Assembly: GCF_019049245.1 (NCBI RefSeq)
Contig: NZ_JAGMUK010000016.1
Span: 1 to 64,000 of the forward strand
Length of the DNA stretch: 64,000 bases
Direction of reading: 5' to 3'
Source of the DNA: Streptomyces sp. AC555_RSS877
Lineage (GTDB): Bacteria; Actinomycetota; Actinomycetes; Streptomycetales; Streptomycetaceae
The notes under the pieces are model-generated. The model saw only the letters and a program-made list of their open reading frames with translations. It searched no databases and was not told the DNA's origin. Positions within the stretch are counted from its first letter, which is position 1, and each line of letters opens with the position of its first letter. The position numbers and the translations under genes are program-made. Of the stretch, positions 41,576 to 50,209 are shown piece after piece.

Positions 41576-43645
41576 ATGAGCACCGAGATCTTCCGCGACG
41601 CCTGGGGAATCCCCCACCTCCGCGCCGGCAGCGCGCGGGGGCTCGCCCGCGCCCAGGGCCGGGTCACCGCCCGCGACCGCGCCTGGCAGCTGGAGGTCGA
41701 GCGGCACCGCACCCAGGGCACCTCGGCCGCCTTCCTCGGCACCGAGGCCCTGGCCTGGGACCTCTTCGCGAGACGGGCCCGCCTCGCCGACACGTCCAGA
41801 CGCTGCTTCACCGCCCTGGAGAGACGGGACCCGGAGACGGCCGACTGGGTGCGGGCGTACGTCGACGGCGTGAACGAAGAGCTCGCGCGGAGCGAGGCCC
41901 CCGAGTTCGCCCGCGTCGGTCTGGCTCCGGGCCGCTGGGATCCCTGGACCCCGCTCGGCGTCTGGCTCGCCACGCACATCCTCTTCGCCGGCTTCCCCGC
42001 CAAGCTCTGGCGCGAGCAGGTCGTCCGGCATCTGGGAGCCGACGCCGTCCGGTTGTTCGCCACCGACGGCCCCGGCACCTCCGGCAGCAACGGCTGGCTG
42101 GTCGGCGGCGAACGCACGACCACCGGCCAGGCGGTCATCGCCGGCGACCCGCACCGCTTCATCGAGGACCCCGGCGTCTACCAGCAGATCCACCTGTCCT
42201 GCCCCGAGTTCGACGTCGTCGGCCTCGCCGTCCCCGGCGTCCCCGGCATCGCCCACTTCGGCCACACCGGCACGGTCGCCTGGGCCATCACCAACGCGAT
42301 GGCCGACTACCAGGACCTCTACCGCGAGAGGCTGCGCCGCACCGGCGCCGGCGTCGAGGCGCTCGGCCCGGACGGGCTCTGGCACCGGGCCGCCCGGCAC
42401 CCGGAGACCGTCGAGGTGGCGGGGGAGGAGCCGGTCGAGGTCGAGGTCATCGAGACGGAACGGGGACCGGTGATCGCCGGCGGCCCCGAAGGACTCGACG
42501 ACGGCACCCCGCTCGCGCTCACCCTGCGCTATCCGCCCCGCGTCACCGAAGACCTCGGCTTCAGCGCCCTGCTCCCCCTGCTGCGGGCCCGCCGGGTCGC
42601 CGACGTCGACCACGCCTTCGACCTGTGGGCCGAGCCCGTGAACGTCGTCCAGGCCGCCGACACCGAGGGCGGCCTGCTGCACCGCGTCGCGGGCCGGGTG
42701 CCGGTGCGCTCCGACGCCAACCGCACCCACCTCGTCCCCGCCTGGGAACCCGGCCACGACTGGCAGGGCTGGCACGAGACGCCCCGGGCCGGTCTCACCG
42801 ACGGCATCGCCGTGATGGCCAACCAGCGCGGCCCCGCGGCCCCGCTCGGCGTCGAGTTCGCCGCACCCCACCGCGCCGACCGCATCACCGCCCTCCTCAC
42901 TCAGAAGGACCACTGGTCGCCCGCCGACATGCCGGTCATCCACATGGACACCCGCCTCGCCTCCGCCGTACCGCTCCTCGGCCACCTGGAAGCGCTGCAC
43001 GGACTGACCCCCGAGGCCACCGCCCTGAGGGACGCCCTCCTGCGCTGGGACCGCCACATGGACGCCGACAGCACGGACGCGGCCCTGTACGCGGCCGTGC
43101 GCGGTGCGGTCGTACGCCATCTCGCGGCCCACCCGGCGTTCGCCGCGCTGACCTCCCCGCCCGCGTACCCGGAGGTCTTCCTGCCGTGGCTCGCGCTCGT
43201 CCCGCGGATCGGCTTCGCCCTCGAACACCTGCTGCGGGCACGGGAGCTGTACGGGATCGACCGCGCGGAGATCGTCCGCAGGGCCGTGGAGGAGGTGGCG
43301 GCCGCCGGGAACCCGCCCGCCACCTGGGGTGACACACACCGCCTGTTCGCCTGGCGGGCGCTCACCGGCACACCCGACGAGGGTCCGGGCCTGTCCGGCG
43401 ATCACGACTGCGTGCTGTGCACCTCCGCCGTACCGGGCTGGACCGATATCAGCGCGCGCGGCCCGGCGGCCCGTTACGTGTGGGACCTCGCGCGGCGCGA
43501 GGACAGCCTCTGGGTGGTGCCCCTCGGCGCCTCCGGGATCCCCGGCTCGGCCCATCACCGTGACCAACTCCCCCTGTGGCTCAGGGGTGACCTCGTGCCG
43601 GTCGTCACCGACTGGCGGCACCTGACGAAGGAGACCGATGTCTGA
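41576..43645 (+). CDS. Penicillin-acylase-family (Ntn) amidase
   Basis: 689 residues from ATG 41576. N-terminal nucleophile hydrolase precursor: alpha-part, spacer, then GTSGSNGWLVGG in which S171 should be the nucleophile freed by self-cleavage; the usual N and W/G follow. Later TVAWAITNAMADYQDLY and C-terminal GIPGSAHHRDQLPLWLRGD are typical. No signal peptide, so probably cytoplasmic, unlike periplasmic or secreted penicillin and AHL acylases. Placed directly downstream of an iron box and overlapping a siderophore-type N-acyltransferase gene by 8 nt; a role in acyl-siderophore processing is an inference. Confidence 0.88.
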   Translation: MSTEIFRDAWGIPHLRAGSARGLARAQGRVTARDRAWQLEVERHRTQGTSAAFLGTEALAWDLFARRARLADTSRRCFTALERRDPETADWVRAYVDGVNEELARSEAPEFARVGLAPGRWDPWTPLGVWLATHILFAGFPAKLWREQVVRHLGADAVRLFATDGPGTSGSNGWLVGGERTTTGQAVIAGDPHRFIEDPGVYQQIHLSCPEFDVVGLAVPGVPGIAHFGHTGTVAWAITNAMADYQDLYRERLRRTGAGVEALGPDGLWHRAARHPETVEVAGEEPVEVEVIETERGPVIAGGPEGLDDGTPLALTLRYPPRVTEDLGFSALLPLLRARRVADVDHAFDLWAEPVNVVQAADTEGGLLHRVAGRVPVRSDANRTHLVPAWEPGHDWQGWHETPRAGLTDGIAVMANQRGPAAPLGVEFAAPHRADRITALLTQKDHWSPADMPVIHMDTRLASAVPLLGHLEALHGLTPEATALRDALLRWDRHMDADSTDAALYAAVRGAVVRHLAAHPAFAALTSPPAYPEVFLPWLALVPRIGFALEHLLRARELYGIDRAEIVRRAVEEVAAAGNPPATWGDTHRLFAWRALTGTPDEGPGLSGDHDCVLCTSAVPGWTDISARGPAARYVWDLARREDSLWVVPLGASGIPGSAHHRDQLPLWLRGDLVPVVTDWRHLTKETDV

Positions 43646-44249
43646 CGCGCACGCCACCACCCGCGACCCCGTCCACGAGCAGCGAGTCGACGGCTTCGGC
43701 ACCGTCCGCGTCCTGCCCCTGGACGCGGCCGCCGACGCCGAGGTCGTCCACGCGTGGGTGAGTGAGGAGCGGGCGTCCTTCTGGGGCATGAACGGGCTGA
43801 GCAGGGATCAGGTCGCCGAGATCTACGCCCACATGGACAGCCTCGACACGCACCACGCCTTCCTGGTGCTGAAGGACGGCGAACCGGTCGCCCTCCTCCA
43901 GACCTACGAGCCGGAGGCCGACCGCGTCAGCGAGTGCTACGAGGTGCGCCCCGGCGACATCGGCGTCCACCTGCTGCTGGCGCCCGCGGGGCGGAACGGT
44001 ACGAGCCCCGGCTGGTCGTCGGCGCTGCTCACCGCCGTCACCTCGTACGTGCTGCGGGGCCTGGACCGCACTCGCGTCGTCGTCGACCCCGACGTGCGCA
44101 ACGAGAAGGCCATCGCGCGCTTCCTGAAGCAGGGCTTCGAGGCGGGCCCGGTCGTCGTCCTGCCGGAAATAGACCTCCCGGACGTGTACCTGCCCGAGAA
44201 GCACGCCCAACTCGCGTTCCTGAACCGGGAGGTAGCCTTCCCGGGGTGA
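43638..44249 (+). CDS. GNAT acetyltransferase of siderophore-biosynthesis type
   Basis: 203 residues. Acetyltransf_8-like, resembling IucB/RhbD/MbtK enzymes: WVSEERASFWGMNGLSRDQV, AFLVLKDGEPVALLQTYEPE, GDIGVHLLLAP, and RVVVDPDVRNEKAIARFLKQGF. Such enzymes acylate the N-hydroxylated amine of lysine, ornithine or diamines in hydroxamate siderophores. It overlaps the acylase gene by 8 nt and the cupin gene by 4 nt, so the operon is tightly coupled. No NIS synthetase is nearby. Confidence 0.87.
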   Translation: MSDAHATTRDPVHEQRVDGFGTVRVLPLDAAADAEVVHAWVSEERASFWGMNGLSRDQVAEIYAHMDSLDTHHAFLVLKDGEPVALLQTYEPEADRVSECYEVRPGDIGVHLLLAPAGRNGTSPGWSSALLTAVTSYVLRGLDRTRVVVDPDVRNEKAIARFLKQGFEAGPVVVLPEIDLPDVYLPEKHAQLAFLNREVAFPG

Positions 44250-44719
44250 CCCCAGACGACCTCGTCGCCCACTACGGTCTGGAGCCCATCCCCCGCGAGG
44301 GCGGGCTGTTCCGACGCACCTGGGCGGGACCGGAACTGCCGGACGGCCGGCCCGCGGGCTCGGCGATCGTCGCCCTGCTCACCGCGGACGACTTCTCCGC
44401 CCTGCACCGCCTGCCCACCGACGAGATCTGGCACTTCTACCTGGGCGACCCGCTGGAACTCCTGCTCCTCGCCCCAGACGGCACGACGACGGCCACCGTC
44501 CTCGGACCGGACGTACTCGGCGGCCAGCACCCGCAGCTCACCGTCCCCGGCGGCACCTGGATGGGCGGACGTGTGGCGGCGGGCGGCCAGTGGACCTTCT
44601 TCGGCTGCACCATGGCACCCGGATTCACCTACGAGGACTACGAACACGGCGACGCGGCACAGCTGGCGGCGCGTTACCCGGCCCAGGCCGGCCGGATCGC
44701 GGCACTGTGCCGTCCATGA
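44246..44719 (+). CDS. Cupin (DUF985 / cupin_5) protein
   Basis: 157 residues from GTG 44246, overlapping the previous stop (GTGA). Cupin barrel: LVAHYGLEPIPREGGLFRRT, LHRLPTDEIWHFYLGDPLEL, TWMGGRVAAGGQWTFFGCTM and ending FTYEDYEHGDAAQL, the DUF985 pattern. H in the LHRLPTDEIWHF segment and later residues could hold a metal. Family reactions are mostly unknown. Third gene of the operon. Confidence 0.87.
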   Translation: MTPDDLVAHYGLEPIPREGGLFRRTWAGPELPDGRPAGSAIVALLTADDFSALHRLPTDEIWHFYLGDPLELLLLAPDGTTTATVLGPDVLGGQHPQLTVPGGTWMGGRVAAGGQWTFFGCTMAPGFTYEDYEHGDAAQLAARYPAQAGRIAALCRP

Positions 44720-45486
44720 GACTCCTCGAAGGGCACGTGGCCCTGGTCACCGGCGCGGGCGGCGGCATCGGACGGGGCATCGCCCTGCGGTTCGCCGAGG
44801 AGGGCGCGGCGGTCGCCCTGCACTGCCGTACGGCGGTGGAGCCGGCGCGCGCGGCGGCGGCCCGCATCCGGGACGCGGGCGGGCGGGCCGTCGTCCTGCG
44901 GGCGGACCTCACCGACGAGGAGGAGTGCCGGGGCCTGGTGCGGGAGGCCGCCGAGTGGGGCGAGGGCCGGCTGACGGCGCTGGTCAACAACGCGGGCGTC
45001 CAGCCGGCCCGGGCGCTGCCCGGGATGACGGCGGCACAGTGGCGGGCGGTGGTGGACACCAACCTGACGAGCGTCTTCGCGTGCACGCAGGCCGCGGTGG
45101 AGGTGATGCGCGGGACGGGGGCGTCGGGTTCCGGTTCCGTGACCCACGTCGCGTCCATCGAGGCGAGCCATCCCGCCGCCGACCACGCCCACTACGCCGC
45201 CTCCAAGGCCGCCGTGGTCATGCACGCGCGAGCGGCGGCCCTGGAGTACGGCCCCCACGGCATCCGCGTCAACACGGTCTCACCCGGGCTGATCGACCGG
45301 GAGGGACTGGGCGAGGCCTGGCCGGAAGGCGTACGGCGATGGGAGCGGGCGGCGCCGCTGGGACGGCTGGGGCGACCGGAGGACGTCGGCGACGCGTGCG
45401 TGTTCCTGGCGTCGCGGCTCGCGTCCTGGATCACCGGGCAGGACCTGGTGGTGGACGGTGGGGTGACGGCGCGGCCGACGTGGTGA
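44716..45486 (+). CDS. Short-chain dehydrogenase/reductase
   Basis: 256 residues from ATG 44716 (ATGA overlap with the cupin stop). Rossmann fold with TGAGGGIGRG nucleotide loop, NNAGV, catalytic S in VASIEAS region and YAASK (Tyr/Lys). C-terminal SPGLIDREGLGE and GQDLVVDGGVT typical of classical SDRs. Substrate unknown. Last member of the four-gene operon after the iron box. Confidence 0.92.
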   Translation: MRLLEGHVALVTGAGGGIGRGIALRFAEEGAAVALHCRTAVEPARAAAARIRDAGGRAVVLRADLTDEEECRGLVREAAEWGEGRLTALVNNAGVQPARALPGMTAAQWRAVVDTNLTSVFACTQAAVEVMRGTGASGSGSVTHVASIEASHPAADHAHYAASKAAVVMHARAAALEYGPHGIRVNTVSPGLIDREGLGEAWPEGVRRWERAAPLGRLGRPEDVGDACVFLASRLASWITGQDLVVDGGVTARPTW

Positions 45487-45549
45487 GCGTTCCGGCCGTC
45501 GTGTCCGTACCTGTCCGGTAGGCGGCAAGTCCACAGACGGAGAAGAGAC

Positions 45550-47346
45550 GTGGAGCGTGCGGGTGAGTTCAGGGCAGGCGCAGGCCGAGGACGCCGGGGA
45601 CTTCAAGGGCTGGTGCTGCTGGGCACCGTGCTGGTCCTGCTCCTCCTCGGCAGCGCGGGACCGGCGTCGGCCCACGCCGCTCTCCGCGACAGCGACCCCA
45701 AGGACGGAACCGTCCTCAAGTCCGCCCCCCGCCACCTGACCCTCAGCTTCACCGAGTCCGTGGGCCTTCTGGAGGACTCGTTCCGCGTCCTGGACCCGGA
45801 CAACCACCGCCTGCGCACGGGCGAGGCCCAGCACGCACCCGAGGGCTCCGACACGGCCCGGGTCACCCTGCCCGCGAAGCTCGCCGAGGGCACGTACGTG
45901 GTGGCCTGGCGGGTGGTGTCGGCGGACAGCCACCCGGTGTCCGGGGCGTTCACCTTCTCGGTGGGCAAGCCCTCCGCGACCACGGCGGTGGTCGGCACGG
46001 ACCCGGTCGAGAACCCGGTGACGGCAGGCCTGTACACCATCGCCCGCTACCTGGCGTACCTGGCCGCGGCGCTGCTGATCGGCACGGCCGTCTTCATGAC
46101 GGCCTGCCGCCCCCCGGACCCCGCCCCCCTGCGAAGGCTCCTGCGCGCGGGCTGGTGGGCCCTGCTGGCCTCCACCGTGGCGCTGCTCATGCTGCGCGCC
46201 CCGTACGAGTCGGGCACCGCCCCGTCCCTCGACCCCGCGGCCTTCACCCGCACCCTGACCACCCGCCCCGGCCTGGTCCTGCTGGCCCGCCTGGCCCTCC
46301 TCCTGCCGCTGGCCGTCTTCCTCGTACGACTGCTGCGGCGCGAGTCGCTGTCGCGCGCCTGGCTCGCCGCGGGTACCGCCCTCAGCGTCGGCCTGGCGCT
46401 GACCTGGGCCGCCGGCGAGCACGCGTCGGCCGGCATCCAGGTGCCGGTGGCGATGACGTCGTCCGTCCTGCACGTCCTCGCGATGGCGGTCTGGCTGGGC
46501 GGCCTGACGGCACTGCTGACCTCGCTGTACCGCTCACAGGCAGCCGTTCCGGCGTCGGTGGTGACCTCCTTCTCCCGCCTGGCCTTCTGGTCGGTGACCG
46601 TCCTGGTCGTCACCGGCGTCTACCAGTCCTGGCGGGGCCTCGGCTCCGGGAACGCCCTCACCGACACCACCTACGGCCGCCTCCTGGTCGTCAAGCTCGC
46701 CGCGGTCCTCGCGCTGCTGGCGGCGGCGAGCGTGTCACGGCGGTGGACGGCCCGGCTGACGCAGGTGGAGGCGGCCGTACCCGAACGGGTACCGGAGCCG
46801 GTGGGCGGCCCGCCGGCTCCGCGGGAGCCCGCCGCCGTCCCCGTCTCCCCCTCGACCACGCACCACTTGGGCCTGCGCCGCTCGGTCCTGGCCGAGGGCG
46901 CCGTGGGCGTGGCGGTACTGGTGATCACGACCATCCTCACCGGCACGCTGCCGGGCCGAGCGGCCGCCGAAGCCGCCGAAACGGCGTCCACCACCGGCCT
47001 GCCCACCGCCTCCGTCACCACCATCCCCTTCGACGTCGGCATCCCGGGCGGCCAGGGCAAGGTGCAGATCACTCTCGACCCCGGCCGCACCGGCGACAAC
47101 CGCGTGGAAGCCGTCGTCTACGGCCCCGACGACGGCATCTCCACCGTTCCCGAGCTCCGCCTCTCCCTCACCCTCCCCAGTCAGGACATCGGCCCCATCG
47201 ACGCCCGGCTCACCGACAAGGGCGGCTACTGGGCCACCAACGCCCTCAACCTCCCCATCGCCGGCGACTGGGAGATGAAGGTGACGGTCCGGGTCACGGA
47301 GATCGATCAGGTGAGCGAGTCGAAGACGGTGCGGATCGTGGGCTAG
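45550..47346 (+). CDS. CopC-CopD fusion, copper uptake or tolerance protein
   Basis: 598 residues from GTG 45550 (GGAGAAGAG upstream). Signal peptide ends at AHA so that the mature protein starts at or near His42 (HAALRDSDPKDGTVL), as in CopC where the N-terminal His binds Cu(II). CopC beta-barrel to about 150, then eight or so membrane segments of CopD (160-440) and a C-terminal YtkA-like extracellular domain (520-598). Homologous to Bacillus YcnJ. The 3' end overlaps the convergent DUF72 gene by 53 nt. Confidence 0.9.
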   Translation: MERAGEFRAGAGRGRRGLQGLVLLGTVLVLLLLGSAGPASAHAALRDSDPKDGTVLKSAPRHLTLSFTESVGLLEDSFRVLDPDNHRLRTGEAQHAPEGSDTARVTLPAKLAEGTYVVAWRVVSADSHPVSGAFTFSVGKPSATTAVVGTDPVENPVTAGLYTIARYLAYLAAALLIGTAVFMTACRPPDPAPLRRLLRAGWWALLASTVALLMLRAPYESGTAPSLDPAAFTRTLTTRPGLVLLARLALLLPLAVFLVRLLRRESLSRAWLAAGTALSVGLALTWAAGEHASAGIQVPVAMTSSVLHVLAMAVWLGGLTALLTSLYRSQAAVPASVVTSFSRLAFWSVTVLVVTGVYQSWRGLGSGNALTDTTYGRLLVVKLAAVLALLAAASVSRRWTARLTQVEAAVPERVPEPVGGPPAPREPAAVPVSPSTTHHLGLRRSVLAEGAVGVAVLVITTILTGTLPGRAAAEAAETASTTGLPTASVTTIPFDVGIPGGQGKVQITLDPGRTGDNRVEAVVYGPDDGISTVPELRLSLTLPSQDIGPIDARLTDKGGYWATNALNLPIAGDWEMKVTVRVTEIDQVSESKTVRIVG

Positions 47347-48226
47347 GCAGGGCCTGGCCGGCGAGCAGACGCTCCATCGTCTCGGCGGCACGGACGGCGG
47401 AGTCGGCGCAGCAGTTGTTGAAGAGGACGTGGAGCTGGCCGACCCGCCCGGCGAGAGCGCGTAAGCGGGGCACCCACTCCTCGAGTTCGGCGCGCGAGTA
47501 GTCGTACCGGAAGCGGTCCTCCTTGCTCCCGGTCCCCCAGGCGGCACTGCGCCCGTGGAACCGTACGACGGACAGGCGCGGCGAGGTCACGGGCGTGACG
47601 GGCGGTATGGAGGAGGGCAGCGTCCGCACCATGTCGACCCCGACGGCGGCGAAGCCGAGGCGGGTGAGCAGCGAGGCGGTCGCCTGCGCCGGTCCGTCCC
47701 GTCCCTCCGGTCCTTCCGGCTCGCTCCTCCACCACGCGGGATGCCGGAACTCCACGGTGACCGGCCACCCGGCCGTCCGCACCGCGCACTCCTCCAGAAA
47801 CGCCTCGGCCCGCGCCCCCGGCCGGAACCACGGCGGGAACTGGAACAGCACACCCCCGAGTCGCCCGGCCTCCCGCAGCGGCCCGATCCCGGCGGCGAAC
47901 CGCGCCCACACCTCGTCGAGCACGGCAGGGTCCCCTGCGTCGGCGGGTAACCCGTCGGGCAGGGACCGCTCCCTGGTCGGGTGCCCGGTGAGCAGCGAGA
48001 ACGCCTTCACGTCGAACACGAACCCGTCCGGGGTCCGCTCCGCCCACAACCGGCTGTTCCGCTCCGCGGGCAGCGCGTAGTAACCGGAGTCCACCTCGAC
48101 CACCGGAAACCGCCCCGCGTAGTACCGCAGCCGCCCTTCGGCGTCCCGCTGCCCGGCGGGATACCACCCGCTGGCGACCAGGGCCCGATCGGTCCAGGAA
48201 CACGTGCCGACGAGGATGTCACCCAT
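47294..48226 (-). CDS. DUF72 protein
   Basis: 310 residues. TIM-barrel DUF72 protein: GTCSWTDRALVASGWYP start, FPVVEVDSGYYALP, LGGVLFQFPPWF, VTVEFRHPAWW, SVVRFHGR, LHVLFNNCCADSAV. The family may be nuclease- or phosphatase-like but no reaction is firmly known to me. The last 26 residues are a low-complexity tail produced where the gene overlaps the copC-copD 3' end by 53 nt. Confidence 0.88.
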   Translation of the reverse strand: MGDILVGTCSWTDRALVASGWYPAGQRDAEGRLRYYAGRFPVVEVDSGYYALPAERNSRLWAERTPDGFVFDVKAFSLLTGHPTRERSLPDGLPADAGDPAVLDEVWARFAAGIGPLREAGRLGGVLFQFPPWFRPGARAEAFLEECAVRTAGWPVTVEFRHPAWWRSEPEGPEGRDGPAQATASLLTRLGFAAVGVDMVRTLPSSIPPVTPVTSPRLSVVRFHGRSAAWGTGSKEDRFRYDYSRAELEEWVPRLRALAGRVGQLHVLFNNCCADSAVRAAETMERLLAGQALPSPRSAPSSTRSPDRSP

Positions 48227-48388
48227 GGGGGAGCGGTTACCCGGCTGCCGGGCAGGAACGCGACGGACGCCTCAGGAGTCCTTGCATACGCGGTCGGGCG
48301 CCGGAGTGCAGGACACTGTGATCCGTGACCGCACCTTGCCGCTCGCCGGCACTGTGTCGGCAGGTACTGACTCGGGAAGGAACCCGGC

Positions 48389-48673
48389 ATGATCATCTTC
48401 GGCACCAAGGGCTATCTGTACCAGCTCGCGATACTGACCCTGGTGTGCGGCCAGTGCGGCAACCCCGCCGCGCACACGCTCAGGAAGCGCGTCACGAAGT
48501 TCACGCTGTTCTTCGTGCCGCTGTTCCCGTTCTCGACGAAGTACACGACGCAGTGCACCTTCTGCGGCGCGGAACAGAAGCTGACCAAGGAGCAGGCGGA
48601 CCAGCTGCAGGCGCAGGGCGCGGGCGGCGGTCAGCAGTACGGGCAGACGCAGCAGCAGCCGTACCAGTCCTGA
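48389..48673 (+). CDS. Small zinc-ribbon membrane-associated protein
   Basis: 94 residues with GGAAGGAA before ATG 48389. CGQC (C20, C23) and CTFC (C56, C59) form a zinc ribbon that brackets a hydrophobic hairpin (FTLFFVPLFPFSTKY). Gln-rich tail. Conserved in actinobacteria; function unknown. Confidence 0.8.
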   Translation: MIIFGTKGYLYQLAILTLVCGQCGNPAAHTLRKRVTKFTLFFVPLFPFSTKYTTQCTFCGAEQKLTKEQADQLQAQGAGGGQQYGQTQQQPYQS

Positions 48674-48700
48674 GCGCGGGCCGGGCGGGCCCGCCCGGCC

Positions 48701-49204
48701 TCACCGATCCCGCGTGGCCTGCCCCGGCCCCGCGTGGCCGGCCGCCGGTTCAGCGGTCCAGCTGACGTGCGGAGGCGTGATCCGTGCGCACAGGGGCCCG
48801 CCCTGCGCGTCGGTGAGGCCGAGGCGCGCGACCAGCAGGCCGTCGGGTGCGGCGGCGGCGAGTACGTCGGCCGGGACGGCGTCGAGCATGAGCTTGGCAC
48901 GCCGGAACATCGTGAAGAGCCCCGCCTCGTCGACCGTCCCCCACGACAGATAGATGAACCGGTGCCCCAGACGGTTCTGCACATAGGGCCCCCGCACCTC
49001 GACACCGCTCGGCGAGACGATCGCCGCGCACTCCAGAGTCCAGGTCGCCGACGCGGCGTCCCCCCGCTGCGGATGGAGCAGCTCGCCCGGCCGGTCGCGG
49101 CGTTGCACGGCGACGTGGACGTTGCCATAGGCGGGGGCGCTGCCGTCGGCGGGCGCAGGGCGGGTGAGACCGGGCAGGTCGAAGGCATCGATACGGATAC
49201 GCAT
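48701..49204 (-). CDS. DUF5990 protein
   Basis: 167 residues from ATG 49204. Starts MRIRIDAFDLPG, with GNVHVAVQRR, WTLECAAIVSPSG and RFIYLSWGTV in the order of the DUF5990 family. Soluble, beta-rich. No catalytic residues can be named. Downstream of the broken helicase-associated gene but well preserved itself. Confidence 0.8.
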   Translation of the reverse strand: MRIRIDAFDLPGLTRPAPADGSAPAYGNVHVAVQRRDRPGELLHPQRGDAASATWTLECAAIVSPSGVEVRGPYVQNRLGHRFIYLSWGTVDEAGLFTMFRRAKLMLDAVPADVLAAAAPDGLLVARLGLTDAQGGPLCARITPPHVSWTAEPAAGHAGPGQATRDR

Positions 49205-49316
49205 GCGGCCCATCATCCGCTGCCCGGCGCCGGGCAGCGCCGGGCTGCCAGACCGGCCGGCCGCCCGGGACGGAGACCGATACCGATACCGATCCGGTAC
49301 CGACCAGAACCGCGAC

Positions 49317-50025
49317 CTATTCCTCTTCCTCCGCGGGCATGATGCTGTGGATGCGCGAGAGGGTGAAGACGCGCTCGGCGTCCCGCAGGTGGCACCAGGC
49401 TTCGAGGTGGGGCGGGTCGAGCGTGAGGCGGCTGAGGGTACGCACGGTCCGGTTGCCCGAAGTGGCGACGTATTCGACGGTGACGGCCCCACCGGTGCCG
49501 ATGGCATGGGCGAGCTGACGGACATCGGTGTACGGCAGGAGTTTCGCCCACCCCCGAGACGATCTCCTCGGTGTCCGTGCCGAAGGGCGCTCCTCCGTCG
49601 AACGGTGCCGGCTCCGGAGGCTCCGGCGGGGCGGCCAGCAGCCGGGCCGCCAAGGCATTCGCGTCGACGGCGGCCGGCACCTTCGCCGTGACGGTGCCCG
49701 CGATCCGGAAGCCGCCCCTTCCACTGGAGCCGCGTGGGGCCGGAACGGGAGCGGCTGCCCGCCGAGCCCGGATGGCGTCGATGCGTACCGTTCCCTCGGC
49801 CGTCTCGGCGACCGGGGCGTATCCCTCGGCTCGGAGCGCGGCGAGGGTCACGTCGATCGGGCTGCGGCTGACCAGCACCGTCGGCGCCACCTGGCGTAGT
49901 CCCAGCTTGGCGAGCCTCCGGTGGGCGGCGATCTCCGCCAGGAGCGCGGGCTCGTCACCGTGGAGGACGCAGGCGGCGGGAGCGATGCGCACCCGGCCGT
50001 GGCCGCGCGCGGTGTCGGAGATCAG
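49317..50025 (-). pseudogene. Helicase-associated (XPB N-domain/WYL-like) gene, 5'-truncated and frameshifted
   Basis: Homology to the C-terminal third of the large actinobacterial helicase-associated proteins: LISDTARGHGRVRIAPAACV, LLAEIAAHRRLAKLGLRQVA, TLAALRAEGYAPVAET in one frame to about 49556, then AKLLPYTDVRQLAHAIGTGG, LEAWCHLRDAERVFTLSRIH in the next frame to the TAG at 49317. A run of five C (49551-49555, plus strand) instead of four explains the shift. Nothing recognisable of the first two thirds remains beyond 50025. Relatives have around 700-850 residues by memory. Confidence 0.7.
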
Positions 50026-50209
50026 ATTTTCGTCTGGGGGTTCTGGGGCGTACGGCAACGTCCTGACCTGCGGTGCAGCTGGTCCGGTCGGGGGTTCTGA
50101 ACGGCGCTGTACGCCGGTGAACGCAACCAGAACCGCAACCACGGATGTGGAGCAGCGTGAGTGTGTCCAGCTGCTGCTCGTGGTTCCTGGTCAGCGGGGA
50201 ATCGCCTCC

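Noticed and set aside
41534..43789. 751-codon minus-strand frame
   Set aside because: Antisense to the penicillin-acylase gene.
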